A model generated the notes under the pieces. The model made no database searches, was not told where the DNA came from, and saw only the letters and a program-made list of their open reading frames with translations. The translations under genes and the position numbers were made by a program. Below are positions 26,171 through 35,104 of a stretch of DNA of 64,000 bases, in pieces. The DNA is from Gammaproteobacteria bacterium (lineage in GTDB: Bacteria > Pseudomonadota > Gammaproteobacteria > Steroidobacterales > JABDKV01). Every line of letters starts with the position of its first letter. The first letter of the stretch is position 1. The DNA lies in NCBI GenBank assembly GCA_029862165.1, contig JAOTXU010000018.1, positions 1-64,000 of the forward strand. Reading direction: 5' to 3'.

Positions 26171-26782
26171 TCAGCTCGTCGGCCGCCGTCTTGTCCAACC
26201 CAGCACCGCGAGTCCGGACGAAAACAGCAGCAGTGCAGCCGGGATCGGTATGACCTGCACTACGCTTATGGTGAAAGGCATGGTCAGGTTGTCGCCGGCA
26301 AAATCGTTAGCTGCGTTGAAGTCGCGAATTGCACTGACACCGAACGCCATAAAATCAACCATGCCTATAACACTGGGTGCCGTCCAATCAAACTGCCAGC
26401 TTACCGTGCTTCCGGAAAAGTCCTTTCCTGGTGAGTTGTGGACAATCTCCTCTGACAAAAGCCTTGTTAACGGATCTGTCGCGATAAGAGTCCCACCGCT
26501 TGCGAACACATTCAAGCCACCGATGCCCGAGTCTGCCCCGGGCCCGCCCGTGATGGTCATCGTAAGGGCATGTGTGCTATCGACCAGGACTACGTCGGGT
26601 CCTGTAATCAATACCTCTACGGTGCCGGCACTATGGCAAGCGGCGTCGCCACAACTCTCCTGAGTTGCCGTTGAGATTGTGACGCCGCTGCTGAAACCGT
26701 GAGCCGATGTGAATGACAGCGGACCCAACAACAGCGTCAGCAGGACAGCTCCGGCATGGCTGCCAGGATTCTTGTAATTCAT
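26171..26782 (-). CDS. PEP-CTERM-like sorted exoprotein with CxxxxCH motif
   Basis: The 203-residue protein has an N-terminal signal peptide (GAVLLTLLLGPLSFTSAHG) and a C-terminal sorting tail: a short Pro motif (IPIPAA), a hydrophobic helix (LLLFSSGLAVLG) and a basic end (WTRRRPTS). This is the architecture of exosortase/VPxPA-type substrates. Right after the signal there is FSSGVTISTATQESCGDAACHSAG, resembling choice-of-anchor-V proteins, where a CxxCH-like site opens the mature domain. It is likely anchored at or exported to the cell surface. It has its own terminator. The processing exosortase is not in this window. Confidence 0.78.
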   Translation of the reverse strand: MNYKNPGSHAGAVLLTLLLGPLSFTSAHGFSSGVTISTATQESCGDAACHSAGTVEVLITGPDVVLVDSTHALTMTITGGPGADSGIGGLNVFASGGTLIATDPLTRLLSEEIVHNSPGKDFSGSTVSWQFDWTAPSVIGMVDFMAFGVSAIRDFNAANDFAGDNLTMPFTISVVQVIPIPAALLLFSSGLAVLGWTRRRPTS

Positions 26783-26900
26783 TATCTCAATCCCCCAAGT
26801 CTACTTATTTAAGCTACGCTTATCGCGCGGGTTTCTCAATTTTACATAAAGCGCGTTTTGCTGGTGCTGACCCGGCGAAAGCCTGGTTTTAATAGGCGAT

Positions 26901-28052
26901 TCAGGTGTTTGGTTTGCCACGGCGGATGCTGCTGTCGCCGTAGCGCGAGCGTATATGATCCATTGCCTGGTCCAGCTCCGTAGCCTCGGGCGCTTTTTGA
27001 AAAAGACCCAGTTGGCGTGCGGGATGCAAATCGGCGACGCCGACGCCAAGCAGTCGCAGTTTTGTACCGGGGTTTTCGGCCAGCCATTGATCGAGCAAAT
27101 CCCGGGCTACCCTGCGAACTACACCACTGTCGTTGCCTGGTGGCGCCAGCGCGCGTTGTCGTGTTCGCGTCACAAATTCCGCCGTACGGATTTTGACGCT
27201 GACAACGCCAGCGACAAGTTCCTTGCGTCGTAACGACGTGGCAACGCTTTCGGCCAGTATTGTCAGTTGTACAATGAGCGCATCGCGGTCTGCAGTGTCC
27301 TGGTTGAAGGTTTCTTCGCTGGAAATCGATTTGCGGACGCTGTGAGCGACGACCGGGCGCTCATCGATGCCCGAAGCGCGCTGCTGAATACGAAATGCAT
27401 AGCGACCGAAAATCGGCTGGAGTTGATCCGGCAATGCAAGCCGTAATTCCTCGATGGTGTGTATGCCCAGTTGCGCCAGACGTTTGCCGGTTTGCGGTCC
27501 TATGCCACTGATAGTCCGCACCGGTAGTGGATCGAGAATCTCGTTGACGTGACGACGTGACACGATACACAGGCCGTCGGGTTTTTCCAGATCCGACGCG
27601 ATTTTTGCCACCAACTTGTTGGGTCCGATGCCGACCGATGCCGTTAGCGATGTTTCCTTACCTATCCGTTGTTTGAGATGCATTCCCAACTCGTTGGCCG
27701 ACCGCGATTTCGACAATTTGGTCAAATCGATAAAGGCTTCATCGAGTGACAGTCCCTCCACCAATGGGCTGAACTCACGAAACACATCGAATATCCGGTG
27801 CGATACGTCACGGTAGACCGACATTCTCGGGCGTACACAGATGGCGTCGGGACAACGACGTAAGGCGTCACGCATCGGCATGGCCGAACGGACTCCGAAT
27901 CGTCTGACCTCATAATTGGCAGCGGCTACGACACCACGCGCCCCGGTGCCACCGACAATAACGGGTTTGCCACGATACTGCGGGTTGTCGCGCTGTTCGA
28001 CGGATGCATAAAAAGCATCCATATCGACGTGTGCAATCAACCGATGGTCCAT
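26901..28052 (-). CDS. dinB: DNA polymerase IV (DinB, Y family)
   Basis: The 383-residue translesion polymerase shows IAHVDMDAFYASVEQRDNP (first metal Asp and steric gate region), YEVRRFGVRSAMP, LSLDEAFIDLT (catalytic Asp-Glu), a thumb helix-hairpin-helix (ISGIGPQTGKRLAQLGIHT) and the little-finger domain. The beta-clamp motif may be QLGLFQ near the end. DinB bypasses minor-groove lesions. It starts 2 bases after the stop of the DUF4399 gene, third in an operon with DUF3667 and DUF4399; no LexA box is visible immediately upstream. Confidence 0.95.
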   Translation of the reverse strand: MDHRLIAHVDMDAFYASVEQRDNPQYRGKPVIVGGTGARGVVAAANYEVRRFGVRSAMPMRDALRRCPDAICVRPRMSVYRDVSHRIFDVFREFSPLVEGLSLDEAFIDLTKLSKSRSANELGMHLKQRIGKETSLTASVGIGPNKLVAKIASDLEKPDGLCIVSRRHVNEILDPLPVRTISGIGPQTGKRLAQLGIHTIEELRLALPDQLQPIFGRYAFRIQQRASGIDERPVVAHSVRKSISSEETFNQDTADRDALIVQLTILAESVATSLRRKELVAGVVSVKIRTAEFVTRTRQRALAPPGNDSGVVRRVARDLLDQWLAENPGTKLRLLGVGVADLHPARQLGLFQKAPEATELDQAMDHIRSRYGDSSIRRGKPNT

Positions 28053-28054
28053 AG

Positions 28055-28474
28055 TTAACGTACCGTAATGGCAATTCGCTCAGAGCAAACAGCGGGGTCG
28101 TGTGGCACGTGTATGTAATCGGCCAGTACCAGTTGCAAAGTGTGTTCACCTTTAGCCAGTTCGATTGTGGTCTCTGTCTGACCGCCGCCAAAATGTTTGT
28201 GATGTTCATCGGCTGGAATCGGCCGGTCGAGCGGCGGTGCTTCGGTGTCTATCAGCAGATGATGATGTCCGGTATTGGGCTGATTGACTCCCGCCGGCGC
28301 GACACCCATTCCACGTAACCCAAAGACGACGCGCACGGGACTCGAAACGGTGGCACCGTGTTTTGGCGACACGATATAAACTTCCGCGTCTTGCGGTGAC
28401 GGGGAGCGGGGAATCTGTGCCAACACGGCAACGACGGGTAATAACAACAAGACAATTACTGGCGATTTCTTCAT
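28055..28474 (-). CDS. DUF4399 exported protein
   Basis: The 139-residue protein has a signal peptide (MKKSPVIVLLLLPVVAVLAQ). The mature domain carries the DUF4399 features: VYIVSPKHGATVSSPVRVVFGLRGMGV, NTGHHHLLID, IPADEHHKHFGGGQTE and GEHTLQLVLADY. The His clusters suggest metal binding, which is inference. Function is unknown; family members are small periplasmic proteins. It lies 17 bases after DUF3667 and 2 bases before dinB. Confidence 0.9.
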   Translation of the reverse strand: MKKSPVIVLLLLPVVAVLAQIPRSPSPQDAEVYIVSPKHGATVSSPVRVVFGLRGMGVAPAGVNQPNTGHHHLLIDTEAPPLDRPIPADEHHKHFGGGQTETTIELAKGEHTLQLVLADYIHVPHDPAVCSERIAITVR

Positions 28475-28491
28475 TTGCAGCTCCTAAGTCG

Positions 28492-29472
28492 TCAAACCGT
28501 CAACGCCGTAAACAGTGCCATCGCAGTGAACAAGAACAACAGGCCCGTAGAATAGGCGATACCCAGTGCCACGTATTTTACCGCAGTTAAGGACCGTGAT
28601 TGCTGATAGACACGACGCATGGCAACAAACAGATAGATCGGGATGTAGATTGTGACTGCCGCGGTTAACAACCCGCCTATGACTCCTTGTCCCGGCAGCA
28701 CGCTGGGTATGCGGGAGAAGAGTACCGTCAGTGTCATGATCAGGAAAAAGAACGAGTGAAAATGGACGAAAAACAGCAGGTGCTCGACGTAGTAGCGGCG
28801 AGACAACGGGTACAGAATTATCATTACTAAGGCGATCGCCGGCAGAAAGAAAAACATCATTGTGGGAACATTATCAATGAGTTCGCGCAGAAAGCGTGTG
28901 GCGCCACCGGGTGCCGTCAAGTTCAGACATGCACGTTGCACCATTGCTTGAAGGTCGGCGTCAAATAATTCGGTATCGACCGAAATGTCCTGACATCGGT
29001 CCTCAAGTGATTCATCGGCTGCCTCATCCACCGGGGCCTCTGCAACGGCCGCCGTATCTCCCGGCACAGGCGAATCGTCCTGCGTCGGCGTGTCTTCCGA
29101 CCCAGACCCGCCAAGCGATACAGATGCGTCTACGGTGTCACCGTTTATGACGAAGTCATCGAGTTTCACACTCGAGTCAGAATCGATAAACACAAATAGA
29201 AAGAAGATCAGGCTGGTGACCAGGTACAGTCGCAACGGCGGCGTGTAGTGCACACGTCTGCCACGCAAATATTCGATGGTGAGTCGTCCAGGCTTGAACA
29301 ATAGCGGCGCCAGAGTGCGCCAAACGCGGGAATCGACTTCGAACAGATCACCGACGAGATCTCGCAGCAGTTCCCACAAAGAGATAATCTGATTCTTGTC
29401 GCGCTGGCCGCATTGAGCACAATACTGCCCGTTTAGAGTGGTTCTGCAGTTTTGGCATACGGGTTCTTCCAT
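28492..29472 (-). CDS. DUF3667-like membrane protein with N-terminal zinc ribbon
   Basis: The 326-residue protein begins MEEPVCQNCRTTLNGQYCAQCGQ, a CxxC...CxxC ribbon, then LRDLVGDLFEVDSRVWRTLAPLLFKPGRLTIEYLRGRR, the conserved DUF3667 block. Several transmembrane segments follow (LYLVTSLIFFLFVFI, MMFFFLPAIALVMIILYPL, and two or three near the end) around an acidic, Asp/Glu-rich loop of ~90 residues. Function unknown; inner-membrane location is likely. The ATG was chosen so that the ribbon starts the protein. It heads the dinB operon. Confidence 0.85.
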   Translation of the reverse strand: MEEPVCQNCRTTLNGQYCAQCGQRDKNQIISLWELLRDLVGDLFEVDSRVWRTLAPLLFKPGRLTIEYLRGRRVHYTPPLRLYLVTSLIFFLFVFIDSDSSVKLDDFVINGDTVDASVSLGGSGSEDTPTQDDSPVPGDTAAVAEAPVDEAADESLEDRCQDISVDTELFDADLQAMVQRACLNLTAPGGATRFLRELIDNVPTMMFFFLPAIALVMIILYPLSRRYYVEHLLFFVHFHSFFFLIMTLTVLFSRIPSVLPGQGVIGGLLTAAVTIYIPIYLFVAMRRVYQQSRSLTAVKYVALGIAYSTGLLFLFTAMALFTALTV

Positions 29473-29500
29473 GGGTGCTAATGCTAGCTGATAAACTGAC

Positions 29501-29529
29501 AAAAAAAGGGGCCTGGCGGCCCCTTTTTT
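29501..29529 (-). terminator. Rho-independent terminator after fadE
   Basis: Stem GGGGCC/GGCCCC (29508-29513 with 29518-29523), 4-base loop, seven A on one side and six T on the other. It stands 24 bases beyond the fadE stop and 28 bases before the DUF3667 start; the symmetrical A/T runs would permit bidirectional action. Confidence 0.87.
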
Positions 29530-29553
29530 ATTCACGGCGCCAGTAGCGCGGAA

Positions 29554-32100
29554 CTATACCGGTGGTGATGCCGACGCATCGGTGCCGGTGGGCCGCCTGT
29601 CGGTGTGTTCCTCCCGGATACTGGCAACTTTGATCCGTTGTTGGGATTTTGGCGGTGACGATTTTGCTTTGGTGCCTATTTCGCTGGTTTCAAAATCGTC
29701 AACTGCAATAATTTCCATGACTATCTTGTCCAAAGCGATGAGCTTGTCTGCCTCTGCCCGGGTCAAAACGTCCGCGTTGACTGCGTCGTCTATTTGCTGG
29801 TCGAACGTGCTTTCCTTCACTACGCCGTCTTTGATAGACCGGCGCAGACGTTTTTCGATTGGCTCGATTTCAATGGCCCTGGCCATTGCATCTTCGAGCT
29901 GCGCTAACGGATTTGTTTCGATATGCGCACGATAGGTGTTGCCGATCAGGCGTTCGCGTGTCGCACTGGGTCGAATAAATAGTTCAGCCACGCGGCTCTC
30001 CAGACGATCCCGTGGTGCGTGATAACGCCGGCCCAGTGGGAAGATTATCACCCGCAGTGCGGCGGCCACCCAACGATTGGGCAGGTTGCGCAGCACGCCG
30101 TGCAACTGTTCCTGTGCCTGATAAAGCAGGTGGCGACAAGCCCACTCTACGACCGGCAAATCGGCTGCCGGCCTGCCCTGGTCTTCAAAACGCTTCAACA
30201 CAGCCGAGGCCAGGTACATGAAGCTCAATACATCGCCGAGTCTGGCAGAGAGCATTTCCTTGCGTTTCAGGGTGCCACCCAATGTCAGCATGGCGGCATC
30301 CGACAGCAATGCGAATCCGGCGCTGAAACGATTGATGTGTTGGTAAAAACGTTTGGTAGGGCCGTCTACGGGAACACTCGTAAATTTGGATAACGACAGA
30401 CCCATCGCCACAGAACGCGCAGCATTGGATAGCGAAAAACCGATGTGGCGGAACAATAAGTCATCAAATTGCTCCAGACCGCGTTCGTGATTGGGATCAG
30501 CGGCCGCCTGCATCTCTTTCAATACATACGGATGACATCTGATGGCACCCTGTCCATAGATAATCATGTTACGCGTCAGGATATTCGCGCCCTCGACCGT
30601 AACCGCGATCGGTGCAGCCTGGTAACCACGTCCGGCATAGTTTTTGGGTCCAAGACAAATGGCTTTTCCGCCATGTATGTCGACGACATCTATACCGGTC
30701 AATCGCGCCATCTCAGTGGAGTGATATTTCAAAATAGCGGACGGAACACCCGGCGCAACACCCTGGTCAACCGCGCCGGCAGTCATGACGCGACCGGCCT
30801 CGGTGATGTAAGTGCGACCCGCGATACGTGCCAGGACTTTCTGAATGCCGTCGAATCGTCCGATGGGCATATTGAACTGACTACGTATTCGCGCATACGC
30901 ACCGGTTGCGGCGAGTCCCGCCCTTGCACCGCCACTGGTATTTGACGGCAGCGAGATGCAACGACCGACGGTTAGCGACTCAACCAGCATGCGCCAACCT
31001 TCACCGGCCATTTCTGCTCCACCGATGATGTAATCAACAGGAACAAAAACATCCTTACCTTCAGTAGGGCCGTTTTGGAAAGGCAGGTTTAGTGGTAGAT
31101 GCCGTCTGCCGGTGGTCACACCAGGTAAGTGTGTCGGGATCAAGGCACAAGTAATGCCGTAATCCTCTTTTTCCTCATCACCGAGTAAATGCTCAGGATC
31201 GCGAAGTTTAAAAGCCAGACCGAGCACCGTCGCAACCGGGGCCAGCGTAATGTAGCGTTTCTTCCAGTTCAGACGGATACCAATTACTTCTTCGCCGTTG
31301 AACATGCCGCGGGTCACGACGCCGGAGTCGGTCAGCGAAGTTGCATCGGAACCCGCACGGGGACTGGTCAAACCAAAACAGGGAATTTCCTCGCCACGCG
31401 CCAGTCGTGGCAGGTAATAATTCTTTTGCTCCTCGGTACCATAGTGCAACAGCAGTTCGGCAGGACCCAATGAATTGGGGACAGCAACGGTTGAGCCGCA
31501 GGTGGCACTGTGCCCGGAAATTTTGGCCAGAACCTCGGAATGCGCCAGCGCGGAAAACTCCAATCCGCCGTAACGCTTCGGGATAATCATTGCGAAGAAG
31601 CCATTGTCTTTTAGAAATTGCCAGGTCTCCTCGCTCAGATCGGCGCGCTCGTGCGTGACTTCCCACTCGTTGATCATGCCGCACAGTTCTTCGACCGGGC
31701 CGTCGAGAAAAGCCTGCTCTTCCTTGCTGAGAGTCGGCTTCGGATATCCCAACAGCTTGCGCCATTTGGGCTCGCCACCAAACAGATCGCCATCCCACCA
31801 GACGTCGCCGGCTTCCAATGCGGCGCGCTCGGTCTCCGACATTCTCGGCAGTACTTTGCGGAACATCTTCAGCACCGGCCGGGTAATGCGATTGCGCCGG
31901 AAGTCAACGAGATTCAGCGCGACCATGGTAGCCAGTGATACCAGCACCAATAGATTCCATGCAAAACCGCCGTTGCCGAATGCCAGGTAGGCAAAAACAG
32001 CGCCACCGGCAATGATGGTTGAGGTGCGAAGATTGATACGTCGGTAGGCCAATGTGAGGCCGCCACCAACAAAAAGCAGGGTCCAGAAGAGAAACGACAC
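29554..32100 (-). CDS. fadE: Acyl-CoA dehydrogenase FadE
   Basis: The 848-residue protein is a FadE-type long acyl-CoA dehydrogenase, first step of fatty-acid beta-oxidation. Two N-terminal hydrophobic helices precede the dehydrogenase core. Visible are WQFLKDNGFFAMIIPKRYGGL, CFGLTSPRAGSD (FAD/substrate site), RITGIDVVDIHGGKAICLGPKNY-type C-domain sequence and the extra FadE C-terminal domain (DUF1974 region, PLGRRYHAPRD). The last ~100 residues hold coiled-coil-like helices. The start is GTG at 32100, preceded by AGGAT. A promoter and palindrome lie just upstream. Single gene with its own terminator. Confidence 0.95.
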   Translation of the reverse strand: MSFLFWTLLFVGGGLTLAYRRINLRTSTIIAGGAVFAYLAFGNGGFAWNLLVLVSLATMVALNLVDFRRNRITRPVLKMFRKVLPRMSETERAALEAGDVWWDGDLFGGEPKWRKLLGYPKPTLSKEEQAFLDGPVEELCGMINEWEVTHERADLSEETWQFLKDNGFFAMIIPKRYGGLEFSALAHSEVLAKISGHSATCGSTVAVPNSLGPAELLLHYGTEEQKNYYLPRLARGEEIPCFGLTSPRAGSDATSLTDSGVVTRGMFNGEEVIGIRLNWKKRYITLAPVATVLGLAFKLRDPEHLLGDEEKEDYGITCALIPTHLPGVTTGRRHLPLNLPFQNGPTEGKDVFVPVDYIIGGAEMAGEGWRMLVESLTVGRCISLPSNTSGGARAGLAATGAYARIRSQFNMPIGRFDGIQKVLARIAGRTYITEAGRVMTAGAVDQGVAPGVPSAILKYHSTEMARLTGIDVVDIHGGKAICLGPKNYAGRGYQAAPIAVTVEGANILTRNMIIYGQGAIRCHPYVLKEMQAAADPNHERGLEQFDDLLFRHIGFSLSNAARSVAMGLSLSKFTSVPVDGPTKRFYQHINRFSAGFALLSDAAMLTLGGTLKRKEMLSARLGDVLSFMYLASAVLKRFEDQGRPAADLPVVEWACRHLLYQAQEQLHGVLRNLPNRWVAAALRVIIFPLGRRYHAPRDRLESRVAELFIRPSATRERLIGNTYRAHIETNPLAQLEDAMARAIEIEPIEKRLRRSIKDGVVKESTFDQQIDDAVNADVLTRAEADKLIALDKIVMEIIAVDDFETSEIGTKAKSSPPKSQQRIKVASIREEHTDRRPTGTDASASPPV

Positions 32101-32125
32101 GGTTCGATCCTCGCTTGAAAGTGGG

Positions 32126-32141
32126 GGATTCCTCGGAATCC
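32126..32141. promoter_or_regulatory. Perfect palindrome GGATTCCTCGGAATCC upstream of fadE
   Basis: Seven-base perfect arms with a 2-base centre, located between the predicted fadE -10 box and its start codon, at about +3 to +18 of the transcript. It is a good candidate operator for a fatty-acid-responsive repressor; it does not match FadR or PsrA consensus that I know. Confidence 0.5.
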
Positions 32142-32150
32142 AGTACGCCC

Positions 32151-32179
32151 AATATACTCCCTATTGGTGCAACGCACAA
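32151..32179 (-). promoter_or_regulatory. Sigma-70-type promoter of fadE
   Basis: On the minus strand a -35 TTGTGC (32174-32179) and a -10 TATATT (32151-32156) are separated by 17 bases. The start codon is about 45 bases downstream of the expected start of transcription. Confidence 0.55.
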
Positions 32180-32297
32180 TTAAGCGCCGTAACGCTTTGA
32201 ATCTATTTAGATGAGATCGCGCAGATACTTAATGTGGAAGCGATCCAAAGCCGCGATTACCGCGAGCAACTTTCCCGTTGGGCCGGGCTACGCTCGA

Positions 32298-32756
32298 TCA
32301 GACATCGGGGACGACGCGCGAATAGCCATCGAGAAAAAGCACGCGGACATTGTCGCCCACGCGAAAGTCGACTCTTGGGTCAATTTCCTGAACGACGGCG
32401 ATTTCATCGCCATTGCGCAACATCACGCTAATCTCGACACCGCCTCTGCGGGTAACGCCTTCCTCCGCTGCGGCACCGGCGACACCACCTGCTGCCGCAC
32501 CGACGGTTTCCATGATGTGACCGCCGTGACCATCACCGACATCCTTAAATACCTCGCCACCAATAATCGCGCCGATGATCGGCCCGATGCGTGACTTGGT
32601 ACCCTCGATTTGCACCAACCGCAGTCGTTCGACGGTGCCATAGGTGACCTTTTGTGGCACCCGGGCTTCATGGCGACCGTAATGGTCTCCGGTGAGTTTT
32701 GCCAGACAACCGCTCAGGGTTGCCGCCACCAATACAGTTATAACCAGTCTAAACAT
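32298..32756 (-). CDS. Glycine-zipper lipoprotein (SlyB/OmpA-2TM-like)
   Basis: The 152-residue protein has a lipoprotein signal MFRLVITVLVAATLSGC (Cys 17) and a glycine-zipper segment (IGPIIGAIIGGEVFKDVGDG and ETVGAAAGGVAGAAAEEG). C-terminal beta-rich tail with ISVMLRNGDEIAVVQE and NVRVLFLDGYSRVV. Related SlyB/Pcp lipoproteins stabilise the outer membrane and are often PhoPQ-controlled. It starts 20 bases after the mdh stop and is probably co-transcribed with it. Confidence 0.85.
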   Translation of the reverse strand: MFRLVITVLVAATLSGCLAKLTGDHYGRHEARVPQKVTYGTVERLRLVQIEGTKSRIGPIIGAIIGGEVFKDVGDGHGGHIMETVGAAAGGVAGAAAEEGVTRRGGVEISVMLRNGDEIAVVQEIDPRVDFRVGDNVRVLFLDGYSRVVPDV

Positions 32757-32776
32757 TTGCGTAGTTTCCTGAACGA

Positions 32777-33754
32777 CTAAAGCAAGTCTTTGACGCCGTC
32801 ACGTTCCTCTCTCAGTTCGGCATCGCTAATAGACATTCGTTCCCGGCTAAAGCTGTCGATTTCCAGATCCTGAACGATGCTGTATTCACCATCATCGCAG
32901 GTCACCGGAAGTGAATAGATTACGCCCTCCGCGATGCCATAACTGCCGTCGGAAGGAACGGCCATGCTGACCCAGTCGCCAACCGGCGTGCCCTCGACCC
33001 AATCATGAATATGATCAATCGCAGCGGATGCAGCGGAGGCTGCCGACGACGCACCACGGGCCTTGATTATTGCAGCACCGCGTTTTTGCACAACGGGGAT
33101 AAATTCCTCACGCACCCAACTTTCGTTAATGTGATTGGCAGCCGGTTTGCCTTTAATTCGGCAATGACTCACATCGGGATACTGTGTCGCCGAATGATTG
33201 CCCCAAATCGTCATGCGAGAAATCGCTGAAACATGCACATCTGTTTTCTGTGCCAACAGGCCGATCGCCCGGTTGTGATCCAGGCGGGTCATAGCAGTAA
33301 AGTTGGCAGGGTTTAGATCCGGAGCGTTTGCCTGCGCGATCAAGGCATTGGTATTCGCCGGATTGCCAACAACGAGTATTTTGACGTCTTTGTCCGCGTG
33401 ATTGTTCAGCGCCCTACCCTGCACCGAAAATATGCCGGCGTTTTCGCGCAACAGGTCTTTGCGTTCCATGCCCGGGCCGCGTGGCTTGGCACCGACCAAT
33501 AAAGCATAGTGCGCGTCCTCGAAAGCGACTTCGGGTTGATCGGTAGGTGTGATGCCAGCCAGCGTGTTGAACGCACAGTCATAGAGCTCCATGCAAACGC
33601 CCTTTAACGCATCTAGCGCCGGCGGTATTTCGAGTAGCTGTAACCGAACCGGTTGGTCGTTGCCCAGCATTTGTCCGGACGCGATACGGAATGCCAGTTG
33701 ATAACCAATCTGACCGGCGGCACCGGTGATCGCAACATTGACCGGTTTTCTCAT
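32777..33754 (-). CDS. mdh: Malate dehydrogenase
   Basis: Reversible oxidation of malate to oxaloacetate with NAD, TCA cycle. The 325-residue protein belongs to the dimeric, cytosolic-type MDH group: NAD-binding [20 protein letters not shown], substrate-binding Arg in [25 protein letters not shown], catalytic Asp-His pair in MTRLDHNRA and [12 protein letters not shown]. Length and motifs are standard. Separated by 66 bases from the anti-sigma-like gene upstream on the same strand. Confidence 0.97.
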   Translation of the reverse strand: MRKPVNVAITGAAGQIGYQLAFRIASGQMLGNDQPVRLQLLEIPPALDALKGVCMELYDCAFNTLAGITPTDQPEVAFEDAHYALLVGAKPRGPGMERKDLLRENAGIFSVQGRALNNHADKDVKILVVGNPANTNALIAQANAPDLNPANFTAMTRLDHNRAIGLLAQKTDVHVSAISRMTIWGNHSATQYPDVSHCRIKGKPAANHINESWVREEFIPVVQKRGAAIIKARGASSAASAASAAIDHIHDWVEGTPVGDWVSMAVPSDGSYGIAEGVIYSLPVTCDDGEYSIVQDLEIDSFSRERMSISDAELREERDGVKDLL

Positions 33755-33820
33755 TGCCCGAACTCCTGCAAGTGAAAGAACGGGCCGATATTACCACTCT
33801 GGCGCCGACGGATGCGGCTG

Positions 33821-35104
33821 TTAACGTTCGATCGGCGCGGCGTCGTCTCTGGTGAGTGGAAATTCCACCGGTAGCGGATAGTCCGGGTAGATTTGAAAAA
33901 ACTCGGCCAGTTGTATTCTTGCCTGATCAATTTCGCCGCGTTGTGCCATCTGGGCAATATCACGCAACCAGGTTTCTGCTTCCGGTACGATCTCCTGCGT
34001 ATCTATGGCAGAAGACGATCCGAAAATCGCATCGCTGGCTTGCATCGGGTAGTCATCCGGCAATTCGTAGTCAGGATACTGGGTCAGGAAAGAGCCTAGC
34101 TTACGACGCGCCGTTAACACATAACCCTGCTCATGTAACTTGGCAATCGTTTCAAGTATTTGATCCGGGTCGGTGCGGAAACTCGACAAGCGAGAACTCT
34201 TGGTTGTGGTGTCTTGTTCCCGGTCAGCTCTTGCCTGGGCCAAGGTACTGGTCAACGCCGAGCGGGACCTGTTGACGCGAAAACCTTCGGCAGCGACTGG
34301 TTCCGGCCGACCGGGCGGTTCCTGCTGAACAATTTCTGCGGTACTTTCGACTGCGTAAAGCTTGGCTTCGTCCGCATCTTCCCAGTTAGCTGTTTCGGAT
34401 CCGCTGTCCCGCAGCTCAGACTGGTCACTGCGGGCCTGTGGTGTAGCGGCATAGTCGTCGTCCGCATTTTCCCGGTTCGCTGTTTCGGATCGGCTGTCCC
34501 GCAGCTCAGACTGCTCAATACGGGCCGGTGGTGTAGCGGCATATTCGTCATCGCCGGCCAACGTCTCCTCGACCGATTGCGCTTGTGGTGCCGCCAGACC
34601 CGATGCTGCCTTCACAGCCGGCTCGTCGGCCGAGAAGCTTTCGCGCGCCACAGGTGCACCGGCCGCGTCAGGTTGCAGCGTTGCTTGCTGGGGTGCATTA
34701 AGACTTTTCAGGAGTTCGTCAGCTGGCATGACCGCACGAGTCGAGCGTTCGCCGGCATTGGTGTCCAATTTCTCACCCACTTCGACTTCGGCTTCAGTTT
34801 TCATGTCCGTCATCGTTACTGTTGGGGTCTCGAAATCCGTGGGTACGCTTGTGAAAACGCGGACGACCAGGGGCACGGCGAATACGACTGTCGCTGCCAG
34901 GGCCGCCGGCATGGTCCACTTTCGCCAGTGTTGCACCCGTATGACGGTACTGTCCTGCGATGCGGCAGCACGCCGGGCTTCGGCCAATATGTGGTCACTT
35001 ACATGGGCCGGTGGCTCTGTATTTTGCAGTTCGCGATACGCACGCGAGACTGTCGACTCGTCTTCGAGCCAGGCGTCGGCTTTGTTACCGGGCTTGTCAC
35101 TCAT
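33821..35104 (-). CDS. Putative anti-sigma factor-like membrane protein with internal repeats
   Basis: The 427-residue protein overlaps the ECF sigma gene stop by 8 bases, the usual place of an anti-sigma factor. An N-terminal ~60-residue cytoplasmic region is followed by one TM (MPAALAATVVFAVPLVVRVF). The periplasmic part is long, acidic and low-complexity, with two 30-residue repeats (SDQSELRDSGSETANWEDAD and IEQSELRDSRSETANRENAD), then two similar C-terminal modules around YPDYELPDDYP and YPDYPLPVEFP. No HxxxCxxC zinc anti-sigma motif is seen. The ATG at 35104 gives MSDKPGNKADAW; an in-frame start 8 codons earlier is possible. The role as anti-sigma is inferred from context. Confidence 0.75.
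   Translation of the reverse strand: MSDKPGNKADAWLEDESTVSRAYRELQNTEPPAHVSDHILAEARRAAASQDSTVIRVQHWRKWTMPAALAATVVFAVPLVVRVFTSVPTDFETPTVTMTDMKTEAEVEVGEKLDTNAGERSTRAVMPADELLKSLNAPQQATLQPDAAGAPVARESFSADEPAVKAASGLAAPQAQSVEETLAGDDEYAATPPARIEQSELRDSRSETANRENADDDYAATPQARSDQSELRDSGSETANWEDADEAKLYAVESTAEIVQQEPPGRPEPVAAEGFRVNRSRSALTSTLAQARADREQDTTTKSSRLSSFRTDPDQILETIAKLHEQGYVLTARRKLGSFLTQYPDYELPDDYPMQASDAIFGSSSAIDTQEIVPEAETWLRDIAQMAQRGEIDQARIQLAEFFQIYPDYPLPVEFPLTRDDAAPIER
34371..34550. repeat. Two 90-bp tandem repeat units inside the anti-sigma-like gene
   Basis: Units 34371-34460 and 34461-34550 are about 85% identical and encode the 30-residue protein repeat. The period is a multiple of three, so unit gain or loss would keep the frame. 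Confidence 0.8.
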
